Positions 9,743 through 19,888 are shown, counted from the first letter of the stretch. The stretch: 64,000 nucleotides of DNA from Erwinia phyllosphaerae (GCF_019132875.1 NZ_JAHSPF010000001.1:496001-560000), one strand, 5' to 3'. A program made the numbers and translations. Notes: generated by a model not told the origin, from the sequence alone.

Positions 9743-10429
9743 ATGTCTACTGCCTACACGATTACCGCCAGCGAACCTGTTAACCAGCAAATTTATCGTT
9801 TTTTGCGCCAGGATATTGTCACCTGCGCCATCTCTCCCGGTGCCCTGCTCTCTGAGAAAGAGGTCTCCGCACGCTTTTGCGTTTCACGCCAGCCGGTGCG
9901 GGAGGCCTTTATCAAGCTGGCCGAAGCCGGGCTGGTGCAGATCCTGCCGCAGCGCGGAACGTTTGTACGCAAAATATCCGTCCGGCGCGTGGCTGATGGA
10001 CGCTTTATTCGTGAAGCCGTGGAGCTGGCCGTTATTCGCCGGGCGGCGACGGAAGCCAGCCCACAGGCGCTGGCGCAGCTGGAACATAATCTACAGCTGC
10101 AAAAAATGGCGGCAGCGCGCCAGGACAGCCAGGGTTTTTTATTGCTGGACGATGAGTTTCACCGGCTGATTGCCCAAAGCATTAACTGCGAGCTGGCGTG
10201 GGAAACGGTAGAAAACATTAAGGCAACGATGGACCGCGTGCGCTTTCTGACGCTCAGTAAAGTTTCGCCGCCGGAAAGGCTGATTGAGCAGCACGAAGAG
10301 ATATTACGGGGGCTGCTGGCGAAAGATATCGAGACGGCCGAGCAGGCTTTGCGCCGCCATTTGCAGGAGATCATTTTTTCGATTTCACCGATAACCGAGC
10401 AAAATGGTGACTGGTTCGAGCAGGATTGA
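9743..10429 (+). CDS. rspR: RspR (YdfH), GntR family regulator with FCD domain
   Basis: Transcriptional regulator of 228 residues, the length of E. coli RspR. The N-terminal winged helix (about residues 10-75) contains LSEKEVSARFCVSRQPVREAF and PQRGTFVRK. The C-terminal FCD ligand-binding domain (about 85-210) has metal-type residues in LDDEFHRL and HEEILRGL. RspR represses rspAB in E. coli. Here it is the last gene of the five-gene cluster, so autoregulation through the inverted repeat before rspA is plausible. The ribosome site before ATG 9743 is weak (GGAATG about 12 bp away). Confidence 0.92.
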   Translation: MSTAYTITASEPVNQQIYRFLRQDIVTCAISPGALLSEKEVSARFCVSRQPVREAFIKLAEAGLVQILPQRGTFVRKISVRRVADGRFIREAVELAVIRRAATEASPQALAQLEHNLQLQKMAAARQDSQGFLLLDDEFHRLIAQSINCELAWETVENIKATMDRVRFLTLSKVSPPERLIEQHEEILRGLLAKDIETAEQALRRHLQEIIFSISPITEQNGDWFEQD

Positions 10430-10434
10430 GTTAC

Positions 10435-10460
10435 GCCGACGCCCCACCCAGGCCGTCGGC
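10435..10460. terminator. Hairpin between convergent rspR and fbaB
   Basis: Arms GCCGACG (10435-10441) and CGTCGGC (10454-10460) enclose 12 bases. It sits in the 39-bp gap between two converging genes. There is no long T-run on either side, so it is a weak or factor-dependent terminator at best. Confidence 0.4.
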
Positions 10461-10468
10461 GCTGCGCT

Positions 10469-11521
10469 TTACGCGATAGTAATATCCTTATTCAGGTAAA
10501 CATCCTGCACGGCATTGATCAGCGCCACGCCGTCCTTCATCGATTTTTTAAACGCTTTACGTCCCAGAATTAATCCCATGCCGCCAGCGCGCTTGTTGAT
10601 TACAGCGGTGCGAACCGATTCAGCCGTATCGGTTTCGCCTGCCGATGCGCCGCCGGAGTTAATCAATCCTGCCCGCCCCATATAGCAGTTAGCCAACTGA
10701 TAGCGCACCAGATCGATAGGGTTATCGCTGGTCAACGTGCTGTAAACGCGCTCGTCCGTCGAGCCAAATTTCACCGCGTTATAGCCGCCGTTATTTTCGG
10801 CCATTTTCTGCTTAACGATATCCGCGCCAATCGTTGCGGCCAGATGGTTGGCCTGGCCGGTTAAATCGGCGCTGGCATGGTAATCCACGCCATCTTTTTT
10901 GAAGCTGTTGTTACGCAGATAGGCCCACAGCACCGTAACCATGCCCAGCTCGTGCGCCCGTTCAAACGCGGCGGCAATATCTTCCAGCTGGCGGCGCGAC
11001 TGCTCGGAGCCAAAATAGATGGTTGCGCCAACCGCTACCGCACCCAGGTTAAAGGCCTGCTCCACGCTGGCGTACAGCGTCTGGTCATACTGGGTGGGAT
11101 AGCTCAGGGTTTCGTTGTGGTTCAGCTTGACCATAAACGGAATACGGTGCGCATAGCGGCGCGACACGGACGCCAGTACGCCATAGGTAGAAGCCACACA
11201 GTTACAGCCAGCCTCGATCGCCAGCTCAACAATGTTTTTGGGATCGAAGTACAGCGGATTGGCAGCAAAAGAAGCGCCTGCCGAGTGCTCCACGCCCTGG
11301 TCGACCGGCAAAATTGAGAGATAACCTGTCTTTGCCAGCCGTCCGGTATTATAAAGCGTCTGCATATTACGCAGCACCGCTGGCGAACGGTTGTTATCAA
11401 TCATTACTCTGTCGACATAGTCCGGCCCCGGCAGATAAAGATTGTCGGCGGGAATGGTCATACAGCGATGTTGTAACAGAGAGTCTGCTTCTTTACCCAG
11501 TAACCCTGTGATGTCCGTCAT
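10469..11521 (-). CDS. fbaB: FbaB, class I fructose-bisphosphate aldolase (DhnA family)
   Basis: Glycolytic/gluconeogenic Schiff-base aldolase splitting fructose 1,6-bisphosphate; in E. coli it is favoured during gluconeogenic growth. All 350 residues align with E. coli FbaB. Markers are [20 protein letters not shown], the conserved [15 protein letters not shown], and the Schiff-base lysine stretch [16 protein letters not shown]. The phosphate-binding C-terminus is [16 protein letters not shown]. Start ATG at 11521 (minus) follows CAGGAGCTTAC. It is monocistronic, convergent with rspR, and lies downstream of thiD on the same strand. Confidence 0.97.
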   Translation of the reverse strand: MTDITGLLGKEADSLLQHRCMTIPADNLYLPGPDYVDRVMIDNNRSPAVLRNMQTLYNTGRLAKTGYLSILPVDQGVEHSAGASFAANPLYFDPKNIVELAIEAGCNCVASTYGVLASVSRRYAHRIPFMVKLNHNETLSYPTQYDQTLYASVEQAFNLGAVAVGATIYFGSEQSRRQLEDIAAAFERAHELGMVTVLWAYLRNNSFKKDGVDYHASADLTGQANHLAATIGADIVKQKMAENNGGYNAVKFGSTDERVYSTLTSDNPIDLVRYQLANCYMGRAGLINSGGASAGETDTAESVRTAVINKRAGGMGLILGRKAFKKSMKDGVALINAVQDVYLNKDITIA

Positions 11522-11653
11522 GTAAGCTCCTGTTTGAAGGTTGGGCGGCGCATAAGCCGCCGCTGGTAAAACCCTGACCCCAGACAGCGTGGACCCTTTT
11601 CAGGCGCTAAGGCAAATTGCTGACTCCATTTTTCAGAACGATCCCACTAAGCA

Positions 11654-12451
11654 TTACCACCAGCGATAAAAATGGTGCACGGGGCCAATGCCCTCTCCTA
11701 CTTCCAGCGTATCGGCCTGCTGCAAAGCGCCCTGTAGCCAGAGCTTGGCTTCCCGTACCGTTGTCACCCAGTTTTCGTGGCGGGGACGCAATGCGGCCAG
11801 TGCGGCTGAAAGCGTACAGCCCGTGCCGTGCGTATTCTTCGTCGGCACGCGCGGCGCGGTAAAACGCTCTTCCATCCCGGCGGTAATCAGCCAGTCCGGG
11901 CTTTCATCATCGCTCAAATGGCCGCCTTTCATCAGCACCGCCTGACACCCCATCGCCAGCAGCTCTCTGCCCTGGCACAGCATCTCGTTTTCATTACGCG
12001 CGGGCGCGCAGGCCAGCAACGCGGCGGCTTCGGGAAGATTGGGCGTGATCAGGGAAACCTGGGGCAGCAGCCTGTCGCGCAGGGTGGCAACGGCCCGTTC
12101 AGAGAGCAAAGGATCGCCGCTTTTTGCCAGCATTACGGTGTCCAGCACGCGCCACGGAATGGTGGCAGAGGCCAGGCTTTCCGCTACGGTTTCAACAATA
12201 TCGCTGTCCTGTAACATGCCGATTTTTACGCTGTCGATACGAACATCGCTTAATACTGAAGCGAGCTGTGCAGCCACAAAGTCGGCGTTTATAGGGTAGA
12301 CGGACTGTACGCCACGGGTATTTTGCGCCACCAGCGCGGTAATCACGCTGGTGCCGTAGGCCTCTAATGCGGAGAAAGTTTTCAGATCCGCCTGGATCCC
12401 CGCCCCGCCGCTGGGATCCGTACCGGCGATAGTCAGCGCATTAATTCTCAT
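11654..12451 (-). CDS. thiD: ThiD, hydroxymethylpyrimidine/phosphomethylpyrimidine kinase
   Basis: Phosphorylates HMP and then HMP-phosphate to give HMP-PP for thiamin synthesis and salvage. The 265-residue ribokinase-fold protein begins [20 protein letters not shown], which holds the substrate-binding GTDPSGGAG. The anion hole and catalytic base region is [20 protein letters not shown] near the C-terminus. It overlaps thiM by 4 bp (12448-12451), showing translational coupling, and is therefore under the same TPP riboswitch. Confidence 0.97.
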   Translation of the reverse strand: MRINALTIAGTDPSGGAGIQADLKTFSALEAYGTSVITALVAQNTRGVQSVYPINADFVAAQLASVLSDVRIDSVKIGMLQDSDIVETVAESLASATIPWRVLDTVMLAKSGDPLLSERAVATLRDRLLPQVSLITPNLPEAAALLACAPARNENEMLCQGRELLAMGCQAVLMKGGHLSDDESPDWLITAGMEERFTAPRVPTKNTHGTGCTLSAALAALRPRHENWVTTVREAKLWLQGALQQADTLEVGEGIGPVHHFYRWW

Positions 12452-13236
12452 TGCGCGGCCTCCTGAACCAGGCGGTAAAGCTCATCCAGAAACAGCGGCT
12501 CAAACGAGCCTGGCCCGCTCGCCGCTTCGGCCGCGCACTCACCCGCAAGGCTCATGACGCGGCAGGCACTGGCAACGTTCAGGGCTCGGTCGCCAGGCAA
12601 TGCCGCAAAACCCGCGACTACAGCAGACAAAGCACAGCCTGTCCCCACAACGCGAGTCATCAGAGGCGACCCGCCGGGAATGTCGAACAGACGTTGCCCA
12701 TCGGTAACGTAATCAATTTCCCCTGTTACAGCGACAACGGCACCACAAGACTGAGCAAGCAAAACGGCAGCTTCCAGCGCAGCGGAAGAATCATGCAGGC
12801 TGTCGACACCACGGCCGGAAACCGCCTGTCGAGCCAGCGCCATAATCTCTGAAGCGTTACCGCGAATGGCGGCCGGACGGTACTCCAGCAGCCGCTGGCA
12901 AAAGTCAGTGCGGAAAGTCAGCGCGCCAACGGCAACCGGATCGAGCGTCCATGGCCGCCCCGCCGCCGCCGCGCTTTGCACCGCAGCCAGCATCGCCTCG
13001 CTACGTGCCACCGTAAGCGTACCCACATTGATCAGTAATGCATCGGCTATCGCACTAAACTGTCGGGCTTCCGTAGGTTCAATCACCATCGCAGGCGAAG
13101 CGCCTAGCGCCAGCAATACATTAGCCGTAAAGCTTTGTACTACCTCATTGGTCATACAGTGAACCAGCGGCGAGCGTTGGCGAAAGAGGATCAGAGAATC
13201 GGCCAGGCTGGCCGTAAAGCGAGAAGGTTGGATCAT
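12448..13236 (-). CDS. thiM: ThiM, hydroxyethylthiazole kinase
   Basis: Salvage kinase converting 4-methyl-5-(hydroxyethyl)thiazole to its phosphate. The 262-residue product shows [20 protein letters not shown] near the N-terminus, the thiazole-binding end. The ATP-site motif [17 protein letters not shown], with the catalytic Cys, lies at about residues 195-215. First gene of the thiMD operon, starting about 45 bp downstream of the TPP aptamer, as in E. coli, where the riboswitch masks the thiM ribosome site. Confidence 0.97.
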   Translation of the reverse strand: MIQPSRFTASLADSLILFRQRSPLVHCMTNEVVQSFTANVLLALGASPAMVIEPTEARQFSAIADALLINVGTLTVARSEAMLAAVQSAAAAGRPWTLDPVAVGALTFRTDFCQRLLEYRPAAIRGNASEIMALARQAVSGRGVDSLHDSSAALEAAVLLAQSCGAVVAVTGEIDYVTDGQRLFDIPGGSPLMTRVVGTGCALSAVVAGFAALPGDRALNVASACRVMSLAGECAAEAASGPGSFEPLFLDELYRLVQEAAQ

Positions 13237-13277
13237 AATACTCCCAACCGGCGATCAAGAAGGCGATGCGGTCAGGC

Positions 13278-13366
13278 ATCTGACTTCCCTCCGCTGGCAT
13301 TATCCAGTTCAGGTTCAACGGGTTTTTCTCAGCCTTTTCCGGTAAAGGAAGCGGCACCCCGAGTCA
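13278..13366 (-). promoter_or_regulatory. TPP riboswitch (THI element) controlling thiMD
   Basis: Read on the minus strand the segment holds the conserved blocks of the THI aptamer in order. GACTCGGGGTGCC forms the P1/P2 side (from 13365), CTGAGA with AAACCC forms the J3-2 region, and GAACCTGAACTGGATAATGC plus CAGCGGAGGGAAGTC form the pyrophosphate-helix and closing strand (to 13282). Spacing to the thiM ATG is about 45 bp. By the established mechanism, thiamin pyrophosphate binding sequesters the ribosome site or promotes termination and lowers thiM and thiD expression. Confidence 0.95.
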
Positions 13367-13598
13367 TAGTGCAAGCTTTGCAGCATAGGGAAGTGTTGGC
13401 TTTAACGCAAGCTTTCACGCCGCGCCGGATAACGCCGCCAGCCGCTGTTTTCAGGGACGTTAAATGACCCATAGCGGATTTCGCTTCACCAACCGCCGCA
13501 GGTTTTCTCTTGTGGCAATGTCCCTCGCTGACGCTTTTTGTTAAAGTCCCGCCATCCGCTAATCTGAGAGTAAAACAGGGCAAGCAACGAGAAGTAAG

Positions 13599-13853
13599 AT
13601 GACAAGACCGCTTAATGAACAATACGGTATTAGCGTCGCAGCACTGCAAATGCTGCGCTACCTGCATCAGATAGCCCGAGGCGATCGCTCGTTTACGATC
13701 CAGGATACCTTGCTTAACAGCCGCTGCAACGTAACGCCGCCGGACAACTTCAGGCTGCTGGATCAGCTCTTTGAGGCCGGAAAAATCGATTATGATTACC
13801 GGGGAACCGGTATTGAAAGCGAAAGGCATGTAAAGCCGGTCTGGGGAGAATAA
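13599..13853 (+). CDS. Small hypothetical protein, possible winged-helix fold
   Basis: An 84-residue protein that I do not recognise by name. It is soluble, with no signal or membrane segment. The alternating helices (VAALQMLRYLHQIARGD, FRLLDQLFEAGKIDYDYRG) resemble a small winged-helix layout, but this is an impression only. It is likely real: it has an ATG with AGAAGTAAG upstream, coding-like codon use, and a stop that overlaps the start of the following acetyltransferase gene (TAATG), implying translational coupling. It is transcribed away from thiM. Confidence 0.7.
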   Translation: MTRPLNEQYGISVAALQMLRYLHQIARGDRSFTIQDTLLNSRCNVTPPDNFRLLDQLFEAGKIDYDYRGTGIESERHVKPVWGE

Positions 13854-14278
13854 TGATGACGATCCGCGCTTTTGAAGAGGCCGACCGCCCGTTTTTGCGC
13901 ACGCTGTTTCTGGCGGCAAGAAAAGCAAACTGGCACTGGCTTGATGCCAGCGAGTGGCAGCTGGAAGATTTTGACCGCGTCACGCTCGGCGAACGGATTC
14001 TGGTCGCGGAACATGATGGTCATCGCACCGGCTTTGCCGCGCTGCTGCCAGCCGATAACTTCTTGCATAGCCTGTTTGTTGATCCGGACAGGCAGCGTCA
14101 GGGCATCGGCAGCGAGCTGCTGGAGGCCGTCCAGAAAAGCTTTACCTCTACCGGGGCATTAAAATGCCTGAAGGCTAATAAGCCCGCACTGGCTTTTTAT
14201 CAGCGCCACGGCTGGCAGATTATCAGCAGCGGCGAAGGTGAACAGGGTGAATATTTGCTGCTGCACTACGTGCTGTAA
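13853..14278 (+). CDS. GNAT family N-acetyltransferase
   Basis: Acetyl-CoA-dependent acetyltransferase of 141 residues; substrate unknown. The GNAT motif A, LFVDPDRQRQGIGSELLEAV at about residues 75-94, carries the pyrophosphate-binding RQRQGIG, and the C-terminal motif B region is ALAFYQRHGWQII. The gene starts within the stop codon of the preceding small gene, with ATG at 13853 or the adjacent 13856. The two genes form a small operon that ends at a strong hairpin and faces mrp. Confidence 0.88.
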   Translation: MMTIRAFEEADRPFLRTLFLAARKANWHWLDASEWQLEDFDRVTLGERILVAEHDGHRTGFAALLPADNFLHSLFVDPDRQRQGIGSELLEAVQKSFTSTGALKCLKANKPALAFYQRHGWQIISSGEGEQGEYLLLHYVL

Positions 14279-14280
14279 GT

Positions 14281-14308
14281 AAAAAGGGCGAACTGCTTCG
14301 CCCTTTAA
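14281..14308. terminator. Bidirectional terminator between GNAT gene and mrp
   Basis: A perfect stem AAAGGGCGAA (14283-14292) with TTCGCCCTTT (14297-14306) has a 4-nt loop. A/T-rich flanks give it terminator character for the plus-strand GNAT gene and, in reverse, for mrp. Confidence 0.8.
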
Positions 14309-14353
14309 ACGCCTGTCTGGCTCGCGCTGCGGGTTAAATCTTCCTGTGCCCCG

Positions 14354-15460
14354 TTACACCACGCGGATAGCGATATCATCCGGAATCACCTCGCCCTGCC
14401 AGTAAAGCTGAGCGGCGATCTGGCCTGCCAGCTGGCGATAGAGCCAGGTGAATTCGCTGTCCGGGCGACGCACTACCGTTGGCTCGCCATCGTCCAGATC
14501 TTCACGCAGCGTGATGTGCAGCGGAAGCTGGCTCAGTAAACGCGTGTGGTACTGCTCTGCCAGTATGGCCGCGCCGCCGCTGCCGAAAATTGGCTCGTGA
14601 TGGCCGCAGTTGCTGCAAACGTGCACGCTCATGTTTTCCACGATGCCCAACACCGGTACGCTGACTTTTTCAAACATCACGATGCCTTTGCGGGCGTCGA
14701 TCAGCGCGATATCCTGCGGCGTCGTCACCACCACCGCCCCGGTTACCGGTACATTCTGCGCCAGCGTCAGCTGTATATCGCCCGTGCCCGGCGGCATATC
14801 CAGCACCAGATAGTCCAGCTCCGGCCACATCGTCTCGTTCAGCAGCTGCATAAGCGCCTTGCTCGCCATTGGCCCGCGCCAGACCATCGCGTTATCGTCA
14901 GTGACCAGATAGCCAATGGAATTGGTAGCCAGCCCGTGTGCCATAATCGGCGTCATGTGTTTACCATCGGGCGAACCAGGACGCTCATGCTGCGTGCCGA
15001 GCATATCGGGTATCGACGGGCCATAAATATCCGCATCCAGCAGACCGACTTTGGCGCCTTCAGCCGCCAGCGCCAGCGCCAGGTTTACCGCCGTGCTTGA
15101 TTTGCCCACGCCGCCTTTGCCAGAGCTGACGGCGATAATATTTTTCACGCCGTTAACGCCAGGCTGATTTTTTACTCTTTTTAGCGTGGCAATATCGTGG
15201 TTTAGCTTCCAGCTGATGGCGGTAGCGCTGGTGAGGCGCAGCAGTTCGGCGCTGGCGCGCTCCTGCAGCGCTTCGAATCCGCTGTGCCATGCAAAAGGCA
15301 TCAGCAGCTCAATATGCAGGGTATTGTCCAGCATCGCGCAGTGGTGTAGCGCCTTTAGCGCGGTCAGATTGCGTTGCAGCGTCGGGTGTTCAAAGGTGGT
15401 CAAAACACCCATCACCATAGCGCGCAGCGCCTCCGGTGAATGTTGGGACTGTGGCATCAT
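14354..15460 (-). CDS. mrp: Mrp/ApbC, iron-sulfur cluster carrier P-loop ATPase
   Basis: Scaffold/carrier ATPase (MinD/ParA-type) that binds and hands on Fe-S clusters. It carries an N-terminal MIP18-like region, the deviant Walker A SSGKGGVGKSSTAVNLALA at about residues 107-125, LLDADIYGPSIPDML, and the cluster-binding CSNCGHHEP motif. An in-frame extension to 15496 exists. I chose ATG 15460 (or the adjacent 15457) because AAAGGAGCCGGG precedes it and the resulting 368 residues match the family (369 in E. coli). It is divergent from metG, as in E. coli. Confidence 0.95.
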   Translation of the reverse strand: MMPQSQHSPEALRAMVMGVLTTFEHPTLQRNLTALKALHHCAMLDNTLHIELLMPFAWHSGFEALQERASAELLRLTSATAISWKLNHDIATLKRVKNQPGVNGVKNIIAVSSGKGGVGKSSTAVNLALALAAEGAKVGLLDADIYGPSIPDMLGTQHERPGSPDGKHMTPIMAHGLATNSIGYLVTDDNAMVWRGPMASKALMQLLNETMWPELDYLVLDMPPGTGDIQLTLAQNVPVTGAVVVTTPQDIALIDARKGIVMFEKVSVPVLGIVENMSVHVCSNCGHHEPIFGSGGAAILAEQYHTRLLSQLPLHITLREDLDDGEPTVVRRPDSEFTWLYRQLAGQIAAQLYWQGEVIPDDIAIRVV

Positions 15461-15622
15461 CCCGGCTCCTTTTTTATTTGGCGTGGGGAAAAGCATATCA
15501 GATCCGGGCTGAAGCGGAAGGCATCAAAAAACGGCATGTGCGGCGCGGCGTTGTTTACGCAGGCCGGACCTTTCGGGTAACATCGCCATTCCCTCTTTTA
15601 AACAGGTATAACAAGTCTCACT

Positions 15623-17656
15623 ATGACTCAAGTCGCGAAAAAAATATTGGTAACGTGCGCACTCCCTTACGCCAACGGTTCTATTCATCTTGGCCACATG
15701 CTCGAGCACATCCAGGCAGATATTTGGGTCCGTTACCAGCGAATGCGCGGCAATCAGGTTTACTTCATCTGTGCGGATGACGCGCACGGCACGCCGATTA
15801 TGCTGAAAGCTCAGCAGATGGGCATCGCTCCCGAGCAGATGATTGCCGAAATGAGTCAGGAACATCAGACTGATTTTGCCGGTTTTAACATCAGCTACGA
15901 TAACTATCACTCCACGCACAGCGATGAAAACCGCGAGCTGTCCGAGCTGATCTATACCCGCTTGAAAGAGAACGGTTTCATTAAGAACCGCACTATTTCC
16001 CAGCTTTTCGATCCGGAAAAAGGCATGTTCTTGCCGGATCGCTTTGTTAAAGGCACCTGCCCGAAATGTAAGTCGCCAGATCAGTACGGCGATAACTGTG
16101 AAGTGTGCAGCGCGACCTATAGCCCAACCGAGCTTATCGATCCAAAATCCGTGGTTTCCGGCGCGACGCCGGTGCTGCGCGACTCTGAGCACTTCTTCTT
16201 CGATCTGCCAGAGTTCAGCGCCATGCTGCAGGCCTGGACGCGTTCCGGCGCGCTGCAGGAGCAGGTTGCCAACAAGATGCAGGAGTGGTTTGAATCAGGA
16301 CTGCAGCAGTGGGATATTTCCCGCGATGCGCCCTACTTCGGTTTTGAAATCCCTGGTGCGCCCGGCAAATATTTCTACGTCTGGCTGGATGCGCCAATCG
16401 GCTACATGGGCTCGTTTAAAAACCTGTGCGACAAGCGCGGCGACATCGATTTCGACGCCTTCTGGAAAAAAGATTCTGACGCCGAGCTGTATCACTTTAT
16501 CGGTAAAGACATCGTTTACTTCCATAGCCTGTTCTGGCCGGCCATGCTGGAAGGCAGCAACTTCCGTAAACCGACCAACCTGTTTGTTCACGGCTACGTC
16601 ACGGTAAACGGCGCGAAAATGTCAAAATCGCGCGGCACCTTTATTAAGGCCAGCACCTGGCTTAATCATCTGGATGCCGACAGCCTGCGCTACTACTACG
16701 CGGCCAAGCTTTCCTCACGCATCGACGACATTGACCTGAACCTGGAAGATTTCGTCCAGCGCGTGAATGCTGATATCGTCAATAAAGTGGTGAATCTGGC
16801 TTCCCGTAACGCCGGATTTATTAACAAGCGCTTTGACGGCAGGCTCTCTGCCGAACTGGCCGATCCTGCGCTTTATCAGTCATTCGTCGACGCTTCAGCC
16901 AGCATTGCGGATGCCTGGCAGAGCCGCGAGTTTGGTCGCGCCGTGCGTGAAATCATGGCGATGGCGGACGTGGCGAACCGCTACGTAGACGAACAGGCAC
17001 CATGGGTCGTGGCAAAGCAGGAAGGCCGCGACGCCGATCTGCAGGCTATCTGCTCAATGGGTATTAATATGTTCCGTGTGCTGATGACGTGGCTGAAGCC
17101 GGTGCTGCCGTCATTAAGCGAGCGCACCGAAGCTTTCCTGAACCAGGAACTGCGCTGGGACGGCATTGAGCAGCCGCTGTTGGATCACTCTATTTCTGCA
17201 TTTAAAGCGCTTTACAGCCGCGTAGAGATGGACAAGGTGAACGCGCTGATCGAGGCTTCGAAAGAAGATGCCGCAGCGGCGAACAAACCAGCCGTCACTG
17301 GCCCACTGGCGGACGCTCCTGTTGCTGATACCATCACTTTTGATGATTTCGCTAAGGTAGATATGCGTATTGCCCTGATCCAGAACGCCGAGTTTGTAGA
17401 GGGATCGGACAAGCTGCTGCGCCTGACGCTGGATCTGGGCGGCGAAACGCGTAACATTCTCTCCGGCATCCGTACCGCCTATCCCGATCCGTCAGTGCTG
17501 ATTGGCCGCATGACGATGATGGTGGCCAACCTGGCACCGCGTAAGATGCGCTTTGGCATTTCGGAAGGCATGGTGATGGCGGCAGGCCCTGGCGGCAAGG
17601 ATATCTTCCTGCTCAGCCCGGACAGCGGCGCGCAGCCCGGCATGCAGGTAAAATAA
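15623..17656 (+). CDS. metG: MetG, methionyl-tRNA synthetase
   Basis: Charges tRNA-Met, including the initiator. The 677-residue class I synthetase has the HIGH-type motif [15 protein letters not shown] at about residues 14-28. The zinc knuckle is [17 protein letters not shown] at about 146-162, and the KMSKS loop [11 protein letters not shown] at about 331-341. A C-terminal EMAP/Trbp111-like tRNA-binding and dimerisation domain starts around [10 protein letters not shown], about residue 576. Intact, with the E. coli length of 677, divergent from mrp, and followed by a terminator hairpin. Confidence 0.98.
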   Translation: MTQVAKKILVTCALPYANGSIHLGHMLEHIQADIWVRYQRMRGNQVYFICADDAHGTPIMLKAQQMGIAPEQMIAEMSQEHQTDFAGFNISYDNYHSTHSDENRELSELIYTRLKENGFIKNRTISQLFDPEKGMFLPDRFVKGTCPKCKSPDQYGDNCEVCSATYSPTELIDPKSVVSGATPVLRDSEHFFFDLPEFSAMLQAWTRSGALQEQVANKMQEWFESGLQQWDISRDAPYFGFEIPGAPGKYFYVWLDAPIGYMGSFKNLCDKRGDIDFDAFWKKDSDAELYHFIGKDIVYFHSLFWPAMLEGSNFRKPTNLFVHGYVTVNGAKMSKSRGTFIKASTWLNHLDADSLRYYYAAKLSSRIDDIDLNLEDFVQRVNADIVNKVVNLASRNAGFINKRFDGRLSAELADPALYQSFVDASASIADAWQSREFGRAVREIMAMADVANRYVDEQAPWVVAKQEGRDADLQAICSMGINMFRVLMTWLKPVLPSLSERTEAFLNQELRWDGIEQPLLDHSISAFKALYSRVEMDKVNALIEASKEDAAAANKPAVTGPLADAPVADTITFDDFAKVDMRIALIQNAEFVEGSDKLLRLTLDLGGETRNILSGIRTAYPDPSVLIGRMTMMVANLAPRKMRFGISEGMVMAAGPGGKDIFLLSPDSGAQPGMQVK

Positions 17657-17664
17657 TACAGGCT

Positions 17665-17692
17665 GGCGGGCGAAATTTTCGCCCGCTTTATT
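17665..17692 (+). terminator. metG terminator
   Basis: Stem GCGGGCGAAA (17666-17675) pairs with TTTCGCCCGC (17677-17686), directly after the metG stop and followed by a T-rich TTTATTGTT. Confidence 0.75.
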
Positions 17693-17771
17693 GTTGCCTG
17701 GCCCGCTGTTACGGGTAGCCCGCTTATTCTTTTAATCGTATGATTAACGCGCTGAAAAACAGGAGCTTATC

Positions 17772-18158
17772 ATGCGTACCGCACTGTTAGCCGTCTGGCG
17801 CTACCTGCGCGCTTTTTTGATTATCTATCTCTGCCTCTATGCCGGAAATGCGCTTGCCGCACTGCTTCCTTTTGCCGTACCGGGCAGTATTATCGGCATG
17901 CTCATTCTGTTTTTCCTGATGGCTTTCCAACTGCTGCCGCCCGACTGGGTCAGACCCGGTAGCCTGCTGCTGATACGCTATATGGCGCTGCTGTTTGTGC
18001 CGATAAGCGTCGGCGTAATGGGCTATACCGACGTGCTAAGCGCGCAGTTTGGCCCCATCGTGGTTTCCTGCGTGGCCAGTACTTTTATCGTGCTGCTAAC
18101 CGTAGGCCTGGTTTCACATAAGCTGCACGGCAAGGTAAAGGGAGCGGCCGATGAGTGA
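17772..18158 (+). CDS. yohJ: YohJ, CidA/LrgA family inner membrane protein
   Basis: A 128-residue holin-like membrane protein with four hydrophobic segments, for example [20 protein letters not shown] and [17 protein letters not shown]. The loop [22 protein letters not shown] is characteristic of the LrgA/CidA family. Recent work on the family points to transport of small metabolites or modulation of murein hydrolases; the E. coli role is not firmly set. Start ATG 17772 follows ACAGGAGCTTATC. It overlaps yohK by 8 bp, so the two are coupled. Confidence 0.93.
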   Translation: MRTALLAVWRYLRAFLIIYLCLYAGNALAALLPFAVPGSIIGMLILFFLMAFQLLPPDWVRPGSLLLIRYMALLFVPISVGVMGYTDVLSAQFGPIVVSCVASTFIVLLTVGLVSHKLHGKVKGAADE

Positions 18159-18843
18159 TATATGGTGGTCGCTGCCGCTAACGCTGCTGGTCTTTTTCGG
18201 CGCGCGTCGGCTGGCGGCAAAGGTGAAAATATCGCTGCTGAATCCGCTGCTGATCTCTATGGCGGTAATTATTCCACTGCTGCTGCTAATGCAGATGCCT
18301 TACGCCCGCTACTTTCAGGGCAGCGCCATCCTCAACCAGCTGTTGCAACCCGCCGTGGTAGCGCTGGCGCTTCCGCTGTATGAACAGATGCACCAGATTC
18401 GGGCGCGCTGGAAATCGATTATCGGCGTCTGCTTTATCGGCAGCATGACGGCGATGATTTCCGGTACGGCTATCGCTTTGTGGATGGGCGCTACCCCGCA
18501 AATTGCCGCTACTATTATGCCCAAGTCGGTGACAACGCCTATTGCCATGGCGGTCTCGGCCACGCTGGGCGGCATTCCGGCCATTAGCGCCATTTGCGTG
18601 CTGATAGCGGGCGTGCTGGGCGCGGTATTTGGCCATATGCTGCTGAACCTGCTGAAAATTCGTAGCAAAGCCTCACGCGGGCTGGCAATTGGCAATGCTT
18701 CTCACGCATTAGGCACGGCGCGCTGCTCGGAGCTGGATTATCAGGAAGGGGCCTACAGCTCGCTGGCGCTGGTGATTTGCGGCATTATCACATCCTTGCT
18801 CGCGCCGCTTTTGTATCCGCTGATGATGCATTTATGGCGCTAA
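18151..18843 (+). CDS. yohK: YohK, CidB/LrgB family inner membrane protein
   Basis: A 230-residue partner of YohJ with several membrane helices. Family-typical segments include [20 protein letters not shown] and [38 protein letters not shown] is the most conserved stretch of LrgB proteins. E. coli YohK/YohJ affect cytidine-related uptake in one report, which would fit the location directly before cdd, but I treat that as a weak hint. Start ATG 18151 follows AAAGGGAGCGGCCG. Confidence 0.93.
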   Translation: MSDIWWSLPLTLLVFFGARRLAAKVKISLLNPLLISMAVIIPLLLLMQMPYARYFQGSAILNQLLQPAVVALALPLYEQMHQIRARWKSIIGVCFIGSMTAMISGTAIALWMGATPQIAATIMPKSVTTPIAMAVSATLGGIPAISAICVLIAGVLGAVFGHMLLNLLKIRSKASRGLAIGNASHALGTARCSELDYQEGAYSSLALVICGIITSLLAPLLYPLMMHLWR

Positions 18844-18891
18844 AACTTGCGATAAGTCGCGCATTTCACAGCTCTCTTTCATAAATTACAT

Positions 18892-18919
18892 AATGTATGT
18901 GATTATAATCACATACATT
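18892..18919 (+). promoter_or_regulatory. Perfect 28-bp palindrome containing a consensus CRP site upstream of cdd
   Basis: All 28 bases are self-complementary about 18905.5. The core is TGTGA-N6-TCACA (18898-18913), a perfect CRP half-site pair. An AGAATA -10-like hexamer at 18936-18941 predicts a start near 18948, placing the CRP centre near -42. A second half site, TTTCACA, lies at 18864-18870. In E. coli cdd is activated by CRP and repressed by CytR, which binds between two CRP dimers; CytR involvement here is inferred. Confidence 0.85.
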
Positions 18920-18969
18920 ACCGAACCCGCCCGCCAGAATAAGCGGCCGTTCACGAAAGAGAAGCCCCT

Positions 18970-19851
18970 ATGCAATCACGTTTTCATACTGCTTTTGCCA
19001 CCTTGCCAACCGTGTTGCAAGATGCGCTACAGCCCGTACTGGCCGACGATTTTCCGGCATTCTTTACGCCAGCGCAGATGGATGAAATCAGAGCGCAAAC
19101 CGGCCTGGATAATCGTGAGCTGACCTTCGCGCTGCTCCCGCTGGCGGCAGCCTGTGCCGTTGCGCCGCTTTCCAGTTTTAACGTTGGCGCGCTGGCGCTG
19201 GGCAAAAGCGGCCATCTTTACTTTGGGGCCAATATGGAGTTCAGCGGCGCAACGATGCAGCAAACGGTGCATGCCGAGCAAAGCGCGGTTACACACGCCT
19301 GGCTGCGCGGCGAGGGGGCGCTGGAAGCCATCACCGTTAACTACACGCCATGCGGCCACTGCCGTCAGTTTATGAATGAACTGAACAGCGGTACGCATTT
19401 ACGTATTCACCTGCCGGGACGCGAGCCGGCCACGCTGGGCGACTATCTGCCGGATGCTTTTGGCCCACGCGATTTGGCTATCAAAACGCTGCTGCTGGAT
19501 GACGTTGACCATAATTTACTGATTAAAGGCGACGAGCTTTGCAAAGCCGCGCTGGAAGCCGCAAACCGCAGCCATGCACCTTATTCTCAGGCGCTAAGCG
19601 GCGTTGCGCTACAGATGGCCGATGGCGCTATCTTCGCAGGCAGCTATGCGGAAAACGCGGCTTTTAACCCGACGCTGCCGCCGCTACAGGCCGCGCTGAT
19701 CCTGCTGAACATGGCCGGTTACGACGTGAAGCAAATTCAGCGCGCTGTTCTGGCAGAAGAACCGGATGCACGGGTGATTCAGCGTCAGGCGACGGCCGCG
19801 ACTCTCCAGGCGCTCGGCTGTGCCAGCCTGCAAACTATTCCGTTAAGCTGA
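18970..19851 (+). CDS. cdd: Cdd, cytidine/deoxycytidine deaminase
   Basis: Hydrolytic deamination of cytidine and deoxycytidine to (deoxy)uridine in pyrimidine salvage. The 293-residue product is the long dimeric E. coli type with a duplicated fold. The catalytic zinc site is formed by the HAEQSA motif (proton-shuttling Glu) at about residue 102 and by [10 protein letters not shown] at about 127-136. The second, non-catalytic domain keeps [13 protein letters not shown] and [14 protein letters not shown]. Start ATG 18970 follows AAAGAGAAGCCCCT. The CRP palindrome upstream explains catabolite control. Confidence 0.97.
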   Translation: MQSRFHTAFATLPTVLQDALQPVLADDFPAFFTPAQMDEIRAQTGLDNRELTFALLPLAAACAVAPLSSFNVGALALGKSGHLYFGANMEFSGATMQQTVHAEQSAVTHAWLRGEGALEAITVNYTPCGHCRQFMNELNSGTHLRIHLPGREPATLGDYLPDAFGPRDLAIKTLLLDDVDHNLLIKGDELCKAALEAANRSHAPYSQALSGVALQMADGAIFAGSYAENAAFNPTLPPLQAALILLNMAGYDVKQIQRAVLAEEPDARVIQRQATAATLQALGCASLQTIPLS

Positions 19852-19888
19852 CCGCTGGCGTTGCGTTTTTTGTTATTGAAAATTGAGG

